Positions 23,609 through 35,410 of a stretch of 64,000 nucleotides of DNA are shown piece after piece. How positions within the stretch are numbered: position 1 is the stretch's first letter; each line of letters begins with the position of its first letter. The position numbers and the translations under genes are program-made. The notes beneath the pieces are model-generated. The model did not search any database. It had not been told where the DNA came from and worked only from the letters and a program-made list of their open reading frames with translations. This DNA comes from Skeletonema tropicum (taxonomy: Eukaryota; Bacillariophyta; Thalassiosirophyceae; Thalassiosirales; Thalassiosiraceae), in the NCBI GenBank assembly GCA_037178625.1, contig CM074147.1, positions 620,001-684,000 of the forward strand. Reading direction: 5' to 3'.

Positions 23609-24689
23609 GATTGATAAGGTTGGAGGAAAACAAGAACGTTGGCACGATGCCACTAATAAGGCGGAAGTGGAACAGAAGTTTGTTTTGAACTTCTTCGAAC
23701 TTTTATTGGTGCGACGTTCGAGTGCGTGTAAAATGATGGCGTACCGTGGGCAGCATATCGTGGGCGACAACATGAAGTCAAAATGCGGACGCTTGCTTTA
23801 TTTCCATAGCTTCCATCCTCCCGGTCCGATCGATCCTTGGATTTTGAAACTCATTGACGACAAAGGTATTTTCATTTGTCGATAAAAGATAAAAGATTTA
23901 TGGAATGGGCGCCTACATTGTAAATGCTGAGCCGTGCCTATCACTGAAGAGAGACCTTCCAACCTTGACCTTGGCTTGGCCTTGGCAACTTATCTTTTTG
24001 ATACGTCTAGAGTGTTACTATGCCTGTTCAGCTCTTAATGAGTAATTTGGATAAGTCACTGTTGATTGTATCGGAGGCAGGGATGGAAGTATCAAGGACA
24101 GAGACAGTGCAGAGCTCTTGACAAAAAATACTCCCACAAACACGAGACCTCGAACCTCTAATTACTTTAGATCTATTTATCCACAAAACATATACAGAGA
24201 AGAAATTGCAGCCTAGATTATTATTTGTCGCGAGGCAAATAGCTACTTACGTGTTAGTCGACTTTATGTCCTCTTACAAGGTCGTCATATGGTATGTAGC
24301 CATAAGTTGCGACTTTTATTTCGTTGCAGCAGCAGCAAAATCTTGAACTGTTATCCAAAGAAGTCTCGATGTACCGTGGCAGAGTACCATAGTCAGAGTC
24401 TACATATAGGTTAAGCTACAATAGCATCCTGGCCGATCAAGCAGAATAGCTCAGGTGCTCATGATACTTAGGACGTCAGGCAACTGCGTCTGGAGAGAGC
24501 GTGTTCGTGGTACTTGTAAGCAAGATAAGATACGACTATCATTCTTTGTTGTAGGAAAGTCTACCCGGGGGGTCACCAAAAAAAAACTATATAATAAATG
24601 AAAAAACAATGATGACCATGAATTAATTATTGTCTCCATGCGAACAGCGATCTTTTGCCACTATCATCAAGAGCTATACAACATAAATC
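23609..24689. other. Divergent intergenic region
   Basis: About 1.08 kb between the divergent Mpv17-like and M16-peptidase genes, so it contains both promoters. A long plus-strand frame at 23460-23885 is antisense to the Mpv17 presequence and linker and is not supported. The central part (23900-24600) is AT-rich with no repeat or RNA gene that I can identify. Confidence 0.4.
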
Positions 24690-27600
24690 ATGGCCGAGTT
24701 TGAGCCAATCCCAGGTGGCAGCCCTCTGTCTGCCACATCCGATACCAAAAAGAAGAAGAAGAAGGCCAAAAAGAAGAAGCCGACCAGTGACTTACACTTA
24801 GATGAGGAAGATATGGAAACACAATCACTTGCCTCCTCACGAGGAGGTTCCGCATTGGAAATGGTGCATCACGATAATACTAATGACAATGATTCCTACG
24901 ATGATGATAGTGACTCCTACGGTACAGATGATGACGATGATGAACCATACGAACTAACGGATCACACACCAACATTTAAACAACGCTCCTTTTTTCTCTG
25001 CTGCAATCTCTGGCGTCCCAAAGAACGTCTACGCTGCTGTATTCTTCTTGCACTCATCTTCCTTTCCATCTGTGCGGCGTTGTACTTCAGTGATGGCAAT
25101 CATAATCCCAATGCATTGCGTCGTCCTCCACCGGGGGCGGTGGGAGTGGGGCACGCCTCGTATGATACAATTGAATCGACATTTGTGGAAGAATACAATG
25201 CTAGATTGACATTGTACAAACATCGATCGACTGGGGCAGAATTTTTGGCATTTGTTCCGGATAGTTCACGAAAGGGTCCCACAACTACCACGGCTGGAGG
25301 AAGCAACAACAACAATAGTGGAGGAGGAGGTGGATATGATCCAAAACCAGACAAAGTATTCGGAATAGCCTTCCGGACCAAACCCGATAGTTCTACCGGA
25401 GTACCACACATTTTGGAACATTCCGTCCTTTGTGGATCGAAAAAATATCCATCGAGAGATCCATTTGCGTATTTGTTAAAGGGGAGTCTGCAAACGTTTT
25501 TGAATGCGTTTACGTATCCGGATCGGACGGTTTATCCGGTTGCTTCGAGGAATAGGGCTGATTTTTATAATTTGATGGATGTGTGAGTGTATTGTTCTCG
25601 TACTTTTATCACTATTTGAATCAAAAACTTATATGAAAGTGTGTGTTTGCGTATTTTTTCTTCAGCTATCTTGATGCAGTGTTTCATCCACGAGCCGTGG
25701 AAGAGGAGGGTTGGTGGGTGCTCAGGCAGGAGGGGTGGAGGTATGATGTAGTGGGTGCCAATGAAGATGGGACTGTTGGTGATGGTGAACGCGACCTCGC
25801 TGAAGTTGACAATCGTGCCGAATTTGAATACAAGGGAGTTGTCTTTAGTGAAATGAAGGGAGCCTATTCCGATCCAGAGGGGTTGATTGATCGCATCTCC
25901 CAAACGCTTCTATTTCCAGACAACTCGTACAAATTCGATTCGGGAGGGGATCCTGCCGTTATACCCACATTGACTCGAGAGGAATTTGTCTCATTTTACA
26001 AAAAGTATTACCATCCAACGAATGCTCGATTGTTTGTAGCCGGAGATGAGAGTGATGTGTACCATGCGTTGTCGCAGGCGGATCGGTATATGAGTCCAAT
26101 GGGATATAATCCTGAGAGTCGGAAGGATTCAGCGATTGCATATCAGAAGAGGACGTTCAAGAAACCCGTCCATGAGAGGAGACCGTATGCTGCTGCACCT
26201 GGAGAGGGTGATTCGGGTTACATGCTCTGTATTACATGGCTTTTGAATACTCAACCAACTACTTCTATGATGCAACTTGCTTGGATAGTTTTGGATAGTT
26301 TGTTGTTGGGTAAGCCTTCTTCTCCTCTAACGAAGGCATTGGAAGATAGTAATTTGGGAGAGTCCACTATTGGAGGAGGGTTGGATGATTCGCTATTGCA
26401 AGCTACGTTTTCAATCGGGATGAAAGGACTGAAAAAGCGGGAAGATGTTAATGTGTTGGAAGGCTTGATCATGGAAACGCTTCAGAAATTGGACTCGGAG
26501 GGTTTTAGTGAGGACGATATTGCTAGTAGCATGAACACCATTGAATTCAGCTTGCGTGAGGGTGGTGGAGGGTTGAGGGGAATGGAAATCTTTCTTGGTG
26601 CTCTTGCGCAATGGAACTACGACCAAAATCCAAGGGAGGCGATAATATACGAGGATGCCTTGAAAATGCTCAAGGAGGAGATTGAACGAACAGGATCAAA
26701 TCTATTTCAGCAAATGATTCGTGATACTTTAATTTCAAACCACCACCGTGTTGCGCTGGAGCTTTATCCAAGTGCAACCTTGGAGGAAGAGCAGCTGCAA
26801 GACCAAAAGATACAGATTGCCACTGCTCAATCAAGGATGAGTGATGAGGAATATCAGAATGTCATTGATGAAGGAGTCAATTTGAAACAGCTCCAAGCTA
26901 TGGAAGAGGCACCCGAGGTTGTTGCATCAAATCCTAGCCTGTCTATCAGTGATATTGACAGTGCTCCTGTTGAGTACCCAATTCATATCGAGGATAACTT
27001 TGCCAAGAGTGGTATTCAGCTTGTTTTACATGAAGTTGAATCTGATGGTATTGCCTACGTTGACTTTGGTTTAGATGTTTCTATGGTACCGTATGACGAT
27101 ATTATCTTATTGAATTCATTAGTTGCTCTCCTAAATGAAGCGGGGACTTCTGAAATGAGTGATGCTGAGTTTAGGTATGTTGGTATTTTTTTTGAATGCT
27201 CTGTTTCTTTTGTACAATAGTCATAGTTCTAACTCGTATTTCCTCATCTGTACAGAAATTACATTGGCAAAGTCACAGGAGGAGTTTCGGCAAAGATGCA
27301 AGTCATGTCTACAAAGCCAGCTGGATGGGACGACGAGAATAAAGTTTTACCGGGCGTCAACATTCTATCAATGCTATTTATACGAGGGAAATGCACAGCA
27401 GATAAAATACCCGATCTCTTTGACGTGTTCGAAAAGATATTGATGGATGTTAATATGGACTCAAAAGATATTTTAAGGAATGCTCTCAAGTCTGATCTAA
27501 GTGGGCGGAAGAGTTCACTTACCAATCGCGGGCATAGCTTTGCTGACACGAGAATGCGAGGGCGTTATTCGGTGCGAAACTTTTTGGGAGAAAAGATGCA

Positions 27601-28619
27601 TGGTTTCTCTTCTCTTGACAGTTCAGCAGCTGTATTAGAGTCCGTCGATGCTGACTGGTCGCAATTTGTACTTCGATTAGACGGTATGCGCAAGATGATT
27701 ATCAATGGAAATCGCAGCGGGATGATTCTCAACTTGACAGGCGATAGGTATGTCTTGGATGCTGCTATGGAGGTTGCCTGAGGACTTTTTAGTCAACAAA
27801 CTCCCCGTTGACTTGGGAAATCCAGCTCCACCAACTCCTAACTTTCGTTCTGTGCCACACCCTTGGGTCAATCAAGCAGTACAAGAGATGAAGGGAGCAT
27901 ACTCCTCGCAAGATGAAGGCATTGCCGCTCCAACACAAGTTGCATTTGTTGGCGAAGGAGGAAGAATGTACAATGTTGGAGAGACTGTTAGCGGAAGTGC
28001 ATCAGTTGTGTCTCATTACTTATCCACAGGCTACATGTGGGATGTGATCAGGGCCAAAAATGGTGCTTACGGAGGTGAGTGTTTATTATGAGGTGCTATT
28101 TTCGCGCTGAAGGAGTCAACTTTGCTAACAACTTTATTTCAGCATACTCCAAATTTTCGAGTGTTGACGGAGTTGGTACATTTTATACATATAGAGATCC
28201 AAACACTCCAGACAAGACTCTTGAACTGTTCAACGGCGCTGCACAAAGCGTATTAGACGATGTAAAATCCGAAGTCCTAACCCGTGACAACAACGCTGCA
28301 ATCACAACAGCCATTATCGGACCTATTGGTGGACTAGACGGTAGTGCTCTTTCTCCGCGAGCTGCGGGGTGGGAAGCATTGATCCGTCACCTGTACGGAG
28401 AGAGTACAATAAGTAGACAACAACACAGAAATGAAATTCTCAAGACGACAGCTGATGATTTTGTCGAATATGCTAACCGCATCAAGGGTTGGCAAGAGCA
28501 ATCGATTGCTATTCGTTGCGTCTCTTTCTGCCTTTAATGAGATGCAGTCAAGGACAGGGAAAGAATTGTCCGTGCTGGTTCAGGCAAATGCCAATCAAGA
28601 CGAAGATGAAAGTGGATAG
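24690..28619 (+). CDS. Membrane-anchored presequence-protease-like M16C peptidase
   Basis: Pitrilysin-type zinc peptidase of the PreP/Cym1 (M16C) group, which degrades free targeting peptides. Exons are 24690-25582, 25666-27174, 27256-28074 and 28143-28619. Bridging two surplus bases (about 27770-27781 and 28512-28516) gives 1,231 aa. The inverted zinc motif HxxEH is at about 240-244 ([12 protein letters not shown]), followed by [17 protein letters not shown] and the conserved [17 protein letters not shown]. The C-terminal half has the paired M16 fold ([15 protein letters not shown]). Unlike classical PreP there is no transit peptide. Instead a Lys-rich, then Asp/Ser-rich, 110-residue cytosolic-type head precedes one transmembrane helix (about 115-134), predicting a type II membrane protein. 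All four exons encode conserved peptidase sequence, so the gene is probably functional despite the frame breaks. Confidence 0.88.
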
Positions 28620-28667
28620 TTGTATTCTGTGCTGTCTTTTATAAATTGATCTACAACTAATTCTGTC

Positions 28668-29688
28668 TTACGTAAACAAAAAGAATACAAGAATGATCAA
28701 TCCGATTGACTTCAATATTCGATTCATCCGTTCTTTTTCCTTGTTCTCGTGCTCTGCCAAGCTTGGAGATGGGCCCGGAATGGATGATTGAAACTGCAAT
28801 GCTGCCAACGATGGAAAGTAACCCCACCCATCTTCCAAACGCCCCAGTCCTCCTTGGGTGGAGCCACCACCAGCCCCATCCGACCTAGCATTAGCTGCCA
28901 AGGTTCTTTGGACGCTCTCTATGTTGTTCATTTGCTTGCGTTCTGGCCCTATCCCTAGCCTCTGTTCGTGCCTTTTCAACTGATTCTCTTCTTTTGAGTT
29001 CTTGTATAAAGTCGTTCCACTCTTCCAACGTTGGGCTGTTGATCCTACTATTCTCTTGCTGTTGCAACAAGGCCTGCTCAGCAGTAGCAATGCAATCCAT
29101 CCCTGCATCATTTATGATTGTCACATTGGCATCGTGATTCAACAAATGATTTGCCATCTGTATTTCTCTGGATTGAATCAACAAATGCAAAGGTGTATTC
29201 CCTCCTACTCCACGGTCGTTTGGATCGGCACCTGCATCCAATAATCCTTCAATTCTGACACTTACGCCTGAAATATCATATCCGACACTATTACCACTGC
29301 CTTTGTGCTGAAATCTCTTCTTAACACCTTCACAAATAGCAAGTAATTCTTTCGCCAACTTCTCCCGATGAACATTCGCCATACTCCCCACAGCCAAATT
29401 CGGCAACAACGCATCCGTAGTGCTCGTCAGAAACGAGTTGGTAACCGGACTCCGAGTTCGACCCATATTAAACCATGTGATCAACGAGGAACGTTCGTAG
29501 GTATGCCCATCTTCCGCTACGACGGGATCTTTCATTAATTCTTGGGTGATGGGACATATTAGTTCACGCGGTGCGGCGATGGAGGAGAGGTAGGCATCGA
29601 GTGCTTCTTCGGTTGGGAATGGGGGGCAGAATACCTCCTCTGGCAGCGATGTGGATGTGCCTCTCTTTTGCATGCTATTGCTTGACAT
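28668..29688 (-). CDS. U-box / ankyrin protein with C-terminal membrane anchor
   Basis: Probable E3 ubiquitin ligase. A U-box occupies about residues 38-110 (ELICPITQELMKDPVVAEDG, HTYERSSLITWF). It is followed by a helical segment and ankyrin-like repeats (NTPLHLLIQSREIQMANHLL). A Glu/Arg-rich coiled segment leads to a C-terminal hydrophobic stretch (LKSIGLIILVFFLFT) that ends the protein, as in tail-anchored membrane proteins. One surplus base near 28915-28935 shifts the frame between the coiled segment and the Gly-rich linker. The unbridged frame stops after ...RERPKNLGS. The bridged length is 339 aa. The anchor would place the ligase on an ER, outer mitochondrial or plastid envelope membrane (inference). 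It converges on the peptidase gene with only a 48-bp gap. Confidence 0.8.
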
Positions 29689-30222
29689 TGTTTGCTGTTC
29701 TCACAGAATTGCCTATGGTACTTAAACGAAACTTATACACACCGCCACTCCTTCACTCCTATGTCTCCGGGGCGTTGGCCTACTTATCACTTCTACGAGC
29801 TGCTCTAGAGAGTTGCCACTTCTACTGTGATGGATGGAGGCTTTTCTTTTCAAGTAAGTCATTGTAACAAAGCGAAGAGCGGAAGCATTTCACCTTCTTG
29901 CGCTTTGCGCTTTGCGCTTTGCACTTGGAAAATCCGTTCGCGCAGAAAAAGTGTCACATCTCGCTCACTGTCTGATGTGACACAACATTTCCAAGCTGGA
30001 AATGAGCGCATGCATATTCCTACCCCTAATGTTAGTGGTGAATGATCAGTGTTGTACTATGAACATTCACTGGTGCAGTGCTTCCCGGTGCTCAATTGGA
30101 CTGCAAGACTGATATCCTACGTGGAAATGATCGGGGGCTCATACCTGCACGGATCAAATCAAACCGCAGCGGAAGCTGTCCATAATATGGATTTATGCAG
30201 ATCTGAATGAAAGTATTGAAAT
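29689..30222. promoter_or_regulatory. Divergent promoter region
   Basis: 534 bp between the divergent U-box and 2OG-oxygenase genes. A short tandem GCGCTTT tract (about 29900-29920) is the only repeat seen. Frames crossing it are short and featureless. It must hold both promoters. Confidence 0.4.
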
Positions 30223-31505
30223 ATGTCCTCCATCACAACCAACAAATTCTTATCTGTGGTCGTGCTGTGTATCTGCCTCTTATCTTATGCGGTGGTCTAC
30301 GCGCAACAAAGCAGTGCTGCGGCTGATGCCTGCACTTCTACAGATTCTTCGTTAGAACGTGCACGTCTCCTCGGGTAAGTTGCATAGCACTAAATCATAC
30401 TTCAATTCATTGTAAATGACATACATAAGCTAATGACTTTTTTATCTGTGTATGGTATGCAGAATGCCTCAAGCAATTGACACGCAAAATGCAGAGTTTG
30501 AAAATGAAAGTTTTTGGAATGAGCATGGGCCAATGATACAACAAGCCTGGAAAGATTGGGAAATGGAACATGCAACAACTCTCTCTGATTTCGATAATGA
30601 CGTAAAAGAGCAAGGGTGGATGAATTTATCCCTATTGGAAGCAATTGATGACGCATTTGCAAATCCTTCGGAAGAATCAGAAGCTGCAGTGAAATCTCTC
30701 TGGACAAATAGTAAGGGTACGAATGATAATCAACTCATGCCAAAAGGAGTTTATGCAACGCAGCTTCTTTCACCAAAAGGAGTTTCCTATCTTCGCAATC
30801 TATTGGAACTTGCCTCTGAGTCAGGTATCCCCACTCGCCGTCCAAATGGAATGAACCGCCACGGCATGATACTCGATAGCAATGTGAATGGTGCAGTACC
30901 GGGTGCAGTACCGGTAGAACCGGTTGTCAAAATAGTCGAAGAGATTATAGATCGCATTGCACGTCCAGTTGGAAGGATGCTATTTCAAGATCGTATCGGT
31001 TGTGAGGATGATGTGGACTACTATGCATTCACTATTTCATATGATGGTACGAGTACAAACACAAGAAGTATACAATCAAAGGATATGGAGCTGAAGGAAC
31101 ATCGAGATGCATCTGTAGTTACCTTGAATATCAACCTGAATCTACCAGAAGAGAACTATGGAGGATCGGAAGTTTTCTTTCGTGAATATCCTGCCGCAGA
31201 TGGCTGGAGTAGTGATGACTTCTTGGCATCTAATTCAAAAGATGAAGCAGAAGATGGTGGAGGTACAGTGACATTCATTCCAGGCATGGGCATAATTCAT
31301 CTTGGGGCTCACCGTCATGGCTCCCTTCCTATCAATTCCAGCATATTCTAATAGCAACAGTGGAGGAGAGCAACCCAGTGATGGCAAGAGATGTAATCTT
31401 GTGATATGGCTCTTTGGAAAGTTAGGTGATGTCCGCATTGCTCCGTACTCGAAAGACGAACAGCTGACTGCTGTTCAACGTTGGCGCGGCTGCAATAAAA
31501 GTTAG
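30223..31505 (+). CDS. Secreted 2OG-Fe(II) oxygenase-like protein
   Basis: Exon 1 begins at an ATG at 30223 and encodes a signal peptide (FLSVVVLCICLLSYAVVYA). It is spliced at a GTAAGT donor near 30375 to an exon starting at about 30463, continuing ...ARLLGMPQAIDTQ. The C-terminal domain has the double-stranded beta-helix signatures: HRDASVVTLNINLN (first Fe ligands H-x-D), then YGGSEVFFRE, and HLGAHRHGSLPI with the distal His, followed by NLVIWLFG. One surplus base between about 31335 and 31350 separates the distal His motif from the last strand. The bridged length is 397 aa. The family normally hydroxylates protein or small-molecule substrates using 2-oxoglutarate. With a signal peptide it would act in the secretory pathway. 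The substrate is unknown. Confidence 0.75.
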
Positions 31506-31832
31506 ATTACATGAGATATAACTTAAACAATTAAACGCATTATTTACACGAGAGCATTCCTTGCGGTTGTTCGCCCTGCCCCTTTGGTACAATAACTATT
31601 ACCTAACTGTATGGCATGGATGTATGTTCTGATGAGCTCCAGCTATGTAGCGAGCTAGCTCGCTCAGCGCCAGGCAAAATTTTGGCGCGAAAGATCTTTA
31701 TTCAGAATGCGAGATTCGAAATTCAAACCTCATTTCTGACGAAGTCAATACTTAAAGGAAGTAATAATATCATAGCTAACACTCGTCAGACAACCCAGTA
31801 GCCGCAGCGGCAACATCACTCCCTTCTGCAAA

Positions 31833-33777
31833 ATGTCCGGTAAAATCACAACCTTTCACGTTGAGCCGTCCAAGTCGGCTCGCTCGAAGTGCAAGAAATG
31901 CAAGGTGGGTGTTGGGCACCCGTCAAAAATTTGAAGACGAATCCTCGGTGACATGCACGTCGCATTGTCGTATCTTTAGTTGTAGCTGCGCATTGTTTGA
32001 TTCTTCACGCAACAACTGAAAGTTCTTTTATCTGTCTATCTATCTGTGTATCTCTCTTCTCTGTGCAGGAAAAAATTGAAAAAGGTGTCCTTCGTATTGG
32101 ACAGATGTAAGTCATGAAGTGCTGATTGTGCTATCCAACAATTCATTCAATAACGCATTGCAATTATCTCTGAACCGTCTTTATTTCTATCTTTCTTTCA
32201 TTCAGCTATCAATGATGGCGAAAAAGAATTGACCTCATGGCATCACACCAAGTGCTTCAATATGCCACGCACTGTCAATGGTACCCCCACAAAGGGCATG
32301 TCAGTTGCCGATTTTGTAGAAGATCACATAGCAGATCCCCACGGCATTTACGATGACGAGGATAAGTTGGCTGAGCTCATTGCTGATATTGAAGCCAAGC
32401 CTCCGAAGAGTGAGAAATCCAACGTTTTTGCGGACAAGGTAGCCACCTACAAGAGTGCATGGACCGCTATGGAAAATGATGATGATGAAGGGAAACCATC
32501 TGCTGCCAAGAAGGCGAAGACAGATATTGACGAGAAAGCAAGAGCTTTTGGAGTGTATAACAAAATGAAGAATGCTGAGCTTCAAGATTTGCTGCGATGG
32601 AACCTGGGATATGCTACAACTGGAACGAAGGATGTATTGCTTGTGAGGTAAGGAGTATCCTTTGATTGATGCATACTTCTTTGATTAATATTCATCCCTA
32701 ATGTTCTCTCCTGCTTACATGTATTTTTATTCAGGTGTATTGATGGTCACGTGAATGGTCGTTTGGCAAGGTGAGCTGCGGATTTGTGCAATGTTGCATT
32801 CGTGTTTTATGTAATGAATTGAATCCTCAAACAACTTCTGTTCTTCTTCTTCATAAATTCCACAGGTGCCCCGTATGCTTCCAAGGAAAGCTGGGTCTTT
32901 CTGACGAAGATGCTGGAGATACTATCAAATGTGCTGGCTACTGGGACGAGGACCTCAATATGAAGACGAAATGTACCTATGCGGTCCCGAACAGCAGCGC
33001 CCCACGCTTGAAGCCTTGGTATTCGGAGGAACCTACGGAAGAACAAAAAGAAGAAATGAAGGAATTCACCGAACAGCAAATAGCTCTTGCTACAGGCAAG
33101 TCTCCAAAGGGTCCTCCTGCTGAATTGGTTGAGGCAGCTGGAAAGTTGGACTGGCCCGATACAAGCATTCCCGCCCAAAGAAAGAAGGCTGTCGAACTCA
33201 TGTATGAAGTGTGCACGTCAGGCAGTGTGAAGATTGACCTTCCCGATGATCAAAAGAAGGCGAAACAGAAGATTTTTGGCCTTTTCTCCACTGCCTCTGG
33301 GCCTATGTCTGCTACAGAAGTGCTCGAATCTGTCGTCAAAGAGTTTGGAATCGCTGCTGCCAAAGCTGAGGCCAAGGCGAAACAAGAGAAAGCCATTGCT
33401 GCCGGCTGTGAATGTGCCGCCAACGCTGCAGTGTTGCAGGCATTTCAAGAGCTCTCTGAGCTTTACTTCAAGGCTGGAAACTCGAACGCGGGAGCCAGTG
33501 TAAGTTTGATGCAACGTTTTGGACTTTTGCAGATTTTGTTTATTATCAACCTGCTCATACTCATTTGCCTTTTGCTTACCCTGCTTCATAGAACAAGAAA
33601 GTGGCTGCTGCCATCCAGGCACTCGACTTCGAGATTACTGTCGATAATGTCATGGGTCTTAGCAAGGGACCTAACAAAGTGAAGAATATTGGCAAAAGCT
33701 CCGCGGATAAAATCAAGGAATTCCTTACGACGGGTACGATGCAGAAACTCGAAGAGAAGCGCATGCTTGCAGCATAG
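31833..33777 (+). CDS. PARP-type zinc finger / PADR1 / HhH protein without PARP catalytic domain
   Basis: Six exons: 31833-31904, 32069-32106, 32206-32647, 32735-32770, 32866-33499 and 33592-33777. All junctions are GT-AG and phase-consistent, giving 468 aa. The N-terminus is a PARP-type zinc finger (KSARSKCKKCKEKIEKGVLRIG, then WHHTKCF), a nick-sensing CCHC fold. It is followed by a PADR1-like zinc domain (CPVCFQGKLG...IKCAGYW...KC), known from PARP1. A Lys/Ala-rich helical segment then leads to a C-terminal helix-hairpin-helix-like region (GLSKGPNKVKNIGKSSADKI). No ADP-ribosyltransferase or BRCT/WGR motifs follow before the stop. It probably recognises DNA breaks without making poly(ADP-ribose). 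One surplus base at 32206-32212 interrupts the frame at the start of exon 3, inside the first zinc finger. Confidence 0.8.
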
Positions 33778-34077
33778 GTGGCCTTTTCGCTACAAGGGAG
33801 GGGTTCGTCGTTACGCATAGAGAATTAGAATTAGATGAAATCATGAACAGATTATTTTGGAGCAGCAGGAATTATACAAGGCAAGAACCTTGCCAGACAT
33901 CCTGTAAGTCCTATCGGTTTTGTTCCTGACTTCGAAACTTTGAGGAGGGTCTTTCCTTCGATATCACAACATGAACGTCACATATGATAACATTCAAATC
34001 GCACTGCAAAACTGGAATAGAAATTTCACTATCAATTCAGTTATATACAAAGTTTATACATTTTTTGTAAACAATCT

Positions 34078-34502
34078 TTAAGCATCATCATCATCAGTGT
34101 CGACAAAATTGCCCCACCAATGCCTCTTCCTTTTGGTATTTGTTATCGTGTCGAGAGAGCATTTGTCATGGTCGTCGAGAGTTGAGTCTGAAATGATTCG
34201 TTTGCCATCAGTATCCTTGGTCAAGCTGCAGAGGCATGTGTAGGATTTCCTTGTTTCCTCGCTGCCCCATTTGTTGCACACTGAAATGTACAGAGGGTAG
34301 GGCTTGTCAGTGAAAAGAGGTGATACATCAAATGCTCAATTTTCATCAGAGGCAACTTACCAAAACGTGGAGGTTGAGTGTGACTACTATGTATCGACGG
34401 CGGCACCGACCGTCCCCTTTCATGGTGCTGGCGACTTGGCAAAGTCGGCTCAGTGCTCCTCTCCGTCCATTCTCCTTCTTGTTGCTTCTTTGAAGCTTTC
34501 AT
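34078..34502 (-). pseudogene. Left copy of duplicated small gene, 5' frameshifted
   Basis: Exon 2 (34280-34078) and exon 1 (to 34361) match the right-hand copy, with an identical GTAAGTTGCC donor and TTTCAG acceptor (intron 34360-34281). The start-proximal sequence has lost 4 bp relative to the copy at 35362, after the codons for MSTPN. Translation from that ATG therefore stops within a dozen codons. An internal Met (34502) could still give a shorter protein containing the conserved FVCNKWGSEETRKSYTCLC block. No recognised domain. Either a pseudogene or an N-terminally shortened paralogue. Confidence 0.55.
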
Positions 34503-34823
34503 TCTTCTCTGTTTATGAGAAGTACCACACGTTACATTTGATTGAAGACAAGAATATTCGGAGTTGACATTGCGAGTTCTACGACCAATGCAATTGGTCG
34601 CGGGAATGGTAGGCAGGCTTCTCGTCTTTCAGGCCTTGCAAGACATCCTGTACGTCCTATCAATTTTTACCTGACTTCGTAGCTTTGAGAGGGGGGTCTT
34701 TCCTTCGATATCACAACATAACGTTACATAAGATAACATTCAAATCGCACTGCAACAACTGAACCAGAAATTTCACTACCAAGTCAGTTATATACAAAGT
34801 ATACATTTATTTGTAAACAATCT

Positions 34824-35362
34824 CTATTCATCATCAGTCGCACTATTATCAACTCTATCCTCCGATGACAAGTCTAAAAAGTTGCCCCACCAATGCCTCC
34901 ATTTGGTATTTGTTATCGTGCCGAGAGAATACATGTCAATGGCTTTGAGAGTTGAGTTTGAAATACATCGTTTGCAATCAATATCCTTGGCCAAGCTGCA
35001 GAGGCATGTGTAGGATTTCCTTGTCTCCTCGCTGCCCCATTTGTTACACACTGAAATGTACAGAGGGTAGGGCTTGTTAGTGAAAAGAGGAGGAAGATCA
35101 AATGCTCAATTTTCATCAGAGGCAACTTACCAAAACGTGGAGGTAGAGAGTGGCTACGATGTATCGACGGCGGCACCGACCGTACTCTTCTATGGTGCTG
35201 GCGACTTGGCAAAGTCGGCTCAGTGCTTCTCTCCGTCCGTTCTCCTTCTTGTTGCTTCTTCTTCGATAAATTAACTTGTGAAGGTTTCATTCTTCTCTGT
35301 TTATGAGAAGTACCATACGTTACACTTGATTGAAGACAAGACGAAGTATTCGGAGTTGACAT
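34824..35362 (-). CDS. Right copy of duplicated small Cys/basic protein
   Basis: Exons 35362-35131 and 35050-34824 are joined by an 80-bp GT-AG intron, giving about 152 aa. The protein is basic and Ser/Gln/Arg-rich in its first half. The second half has a compact Cys-containing segment (FVCNKWGSEETRKSYTCLCS, then CKRC) followed by an acidic tail. The C...C-x-C...C-x-x-C spacing suggests a small zinc-binding element. I considered the zinc tail of piggyBac-type transposases, but the spacing does not fit well. Function unknown. The start is the ATG that opens MSTPNTSSCLQ. Confidence 0.5.
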
Positions 35363-35410
35363 TCCGAGTTCTACGACCAATGCAATTGGTCGTGGGTATG
35401 GTAGTCAGGG

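Larger units (their letters stand above)
33885..35410. repeat. Tandem duplication of a ~750-bp gene unit
   Basis: Two adjacent units, about 33885-34625 and 34628-35410, align along their whole length with scattered substitutions and small indels. Both start with AGACATCCTGTA.GTCCTATC and end with CCAATGCAATTGGTCG. Each unit contains a two-exon minus-strand gene. The divergence suggests an old rather than assembly-generated duplication. The TGCAATTGGTCG end word occurs at both unit boundaries. Confidence 0.85.

Noticed and set aside
23460..23885. 141-codon plus-strand frame between the Mpv17-like and M16 peptidase genes
   Set aside because: It overlaps the Mpv17 presequence and linker in antisense, and its composition follows that gene.
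34824..35362. piggyBac-type transposase zinc tail
   Set aside because: The Cys spacing (C...C-x-C...C-x-x-C) only loosely fits and no DDE domain is nearby.
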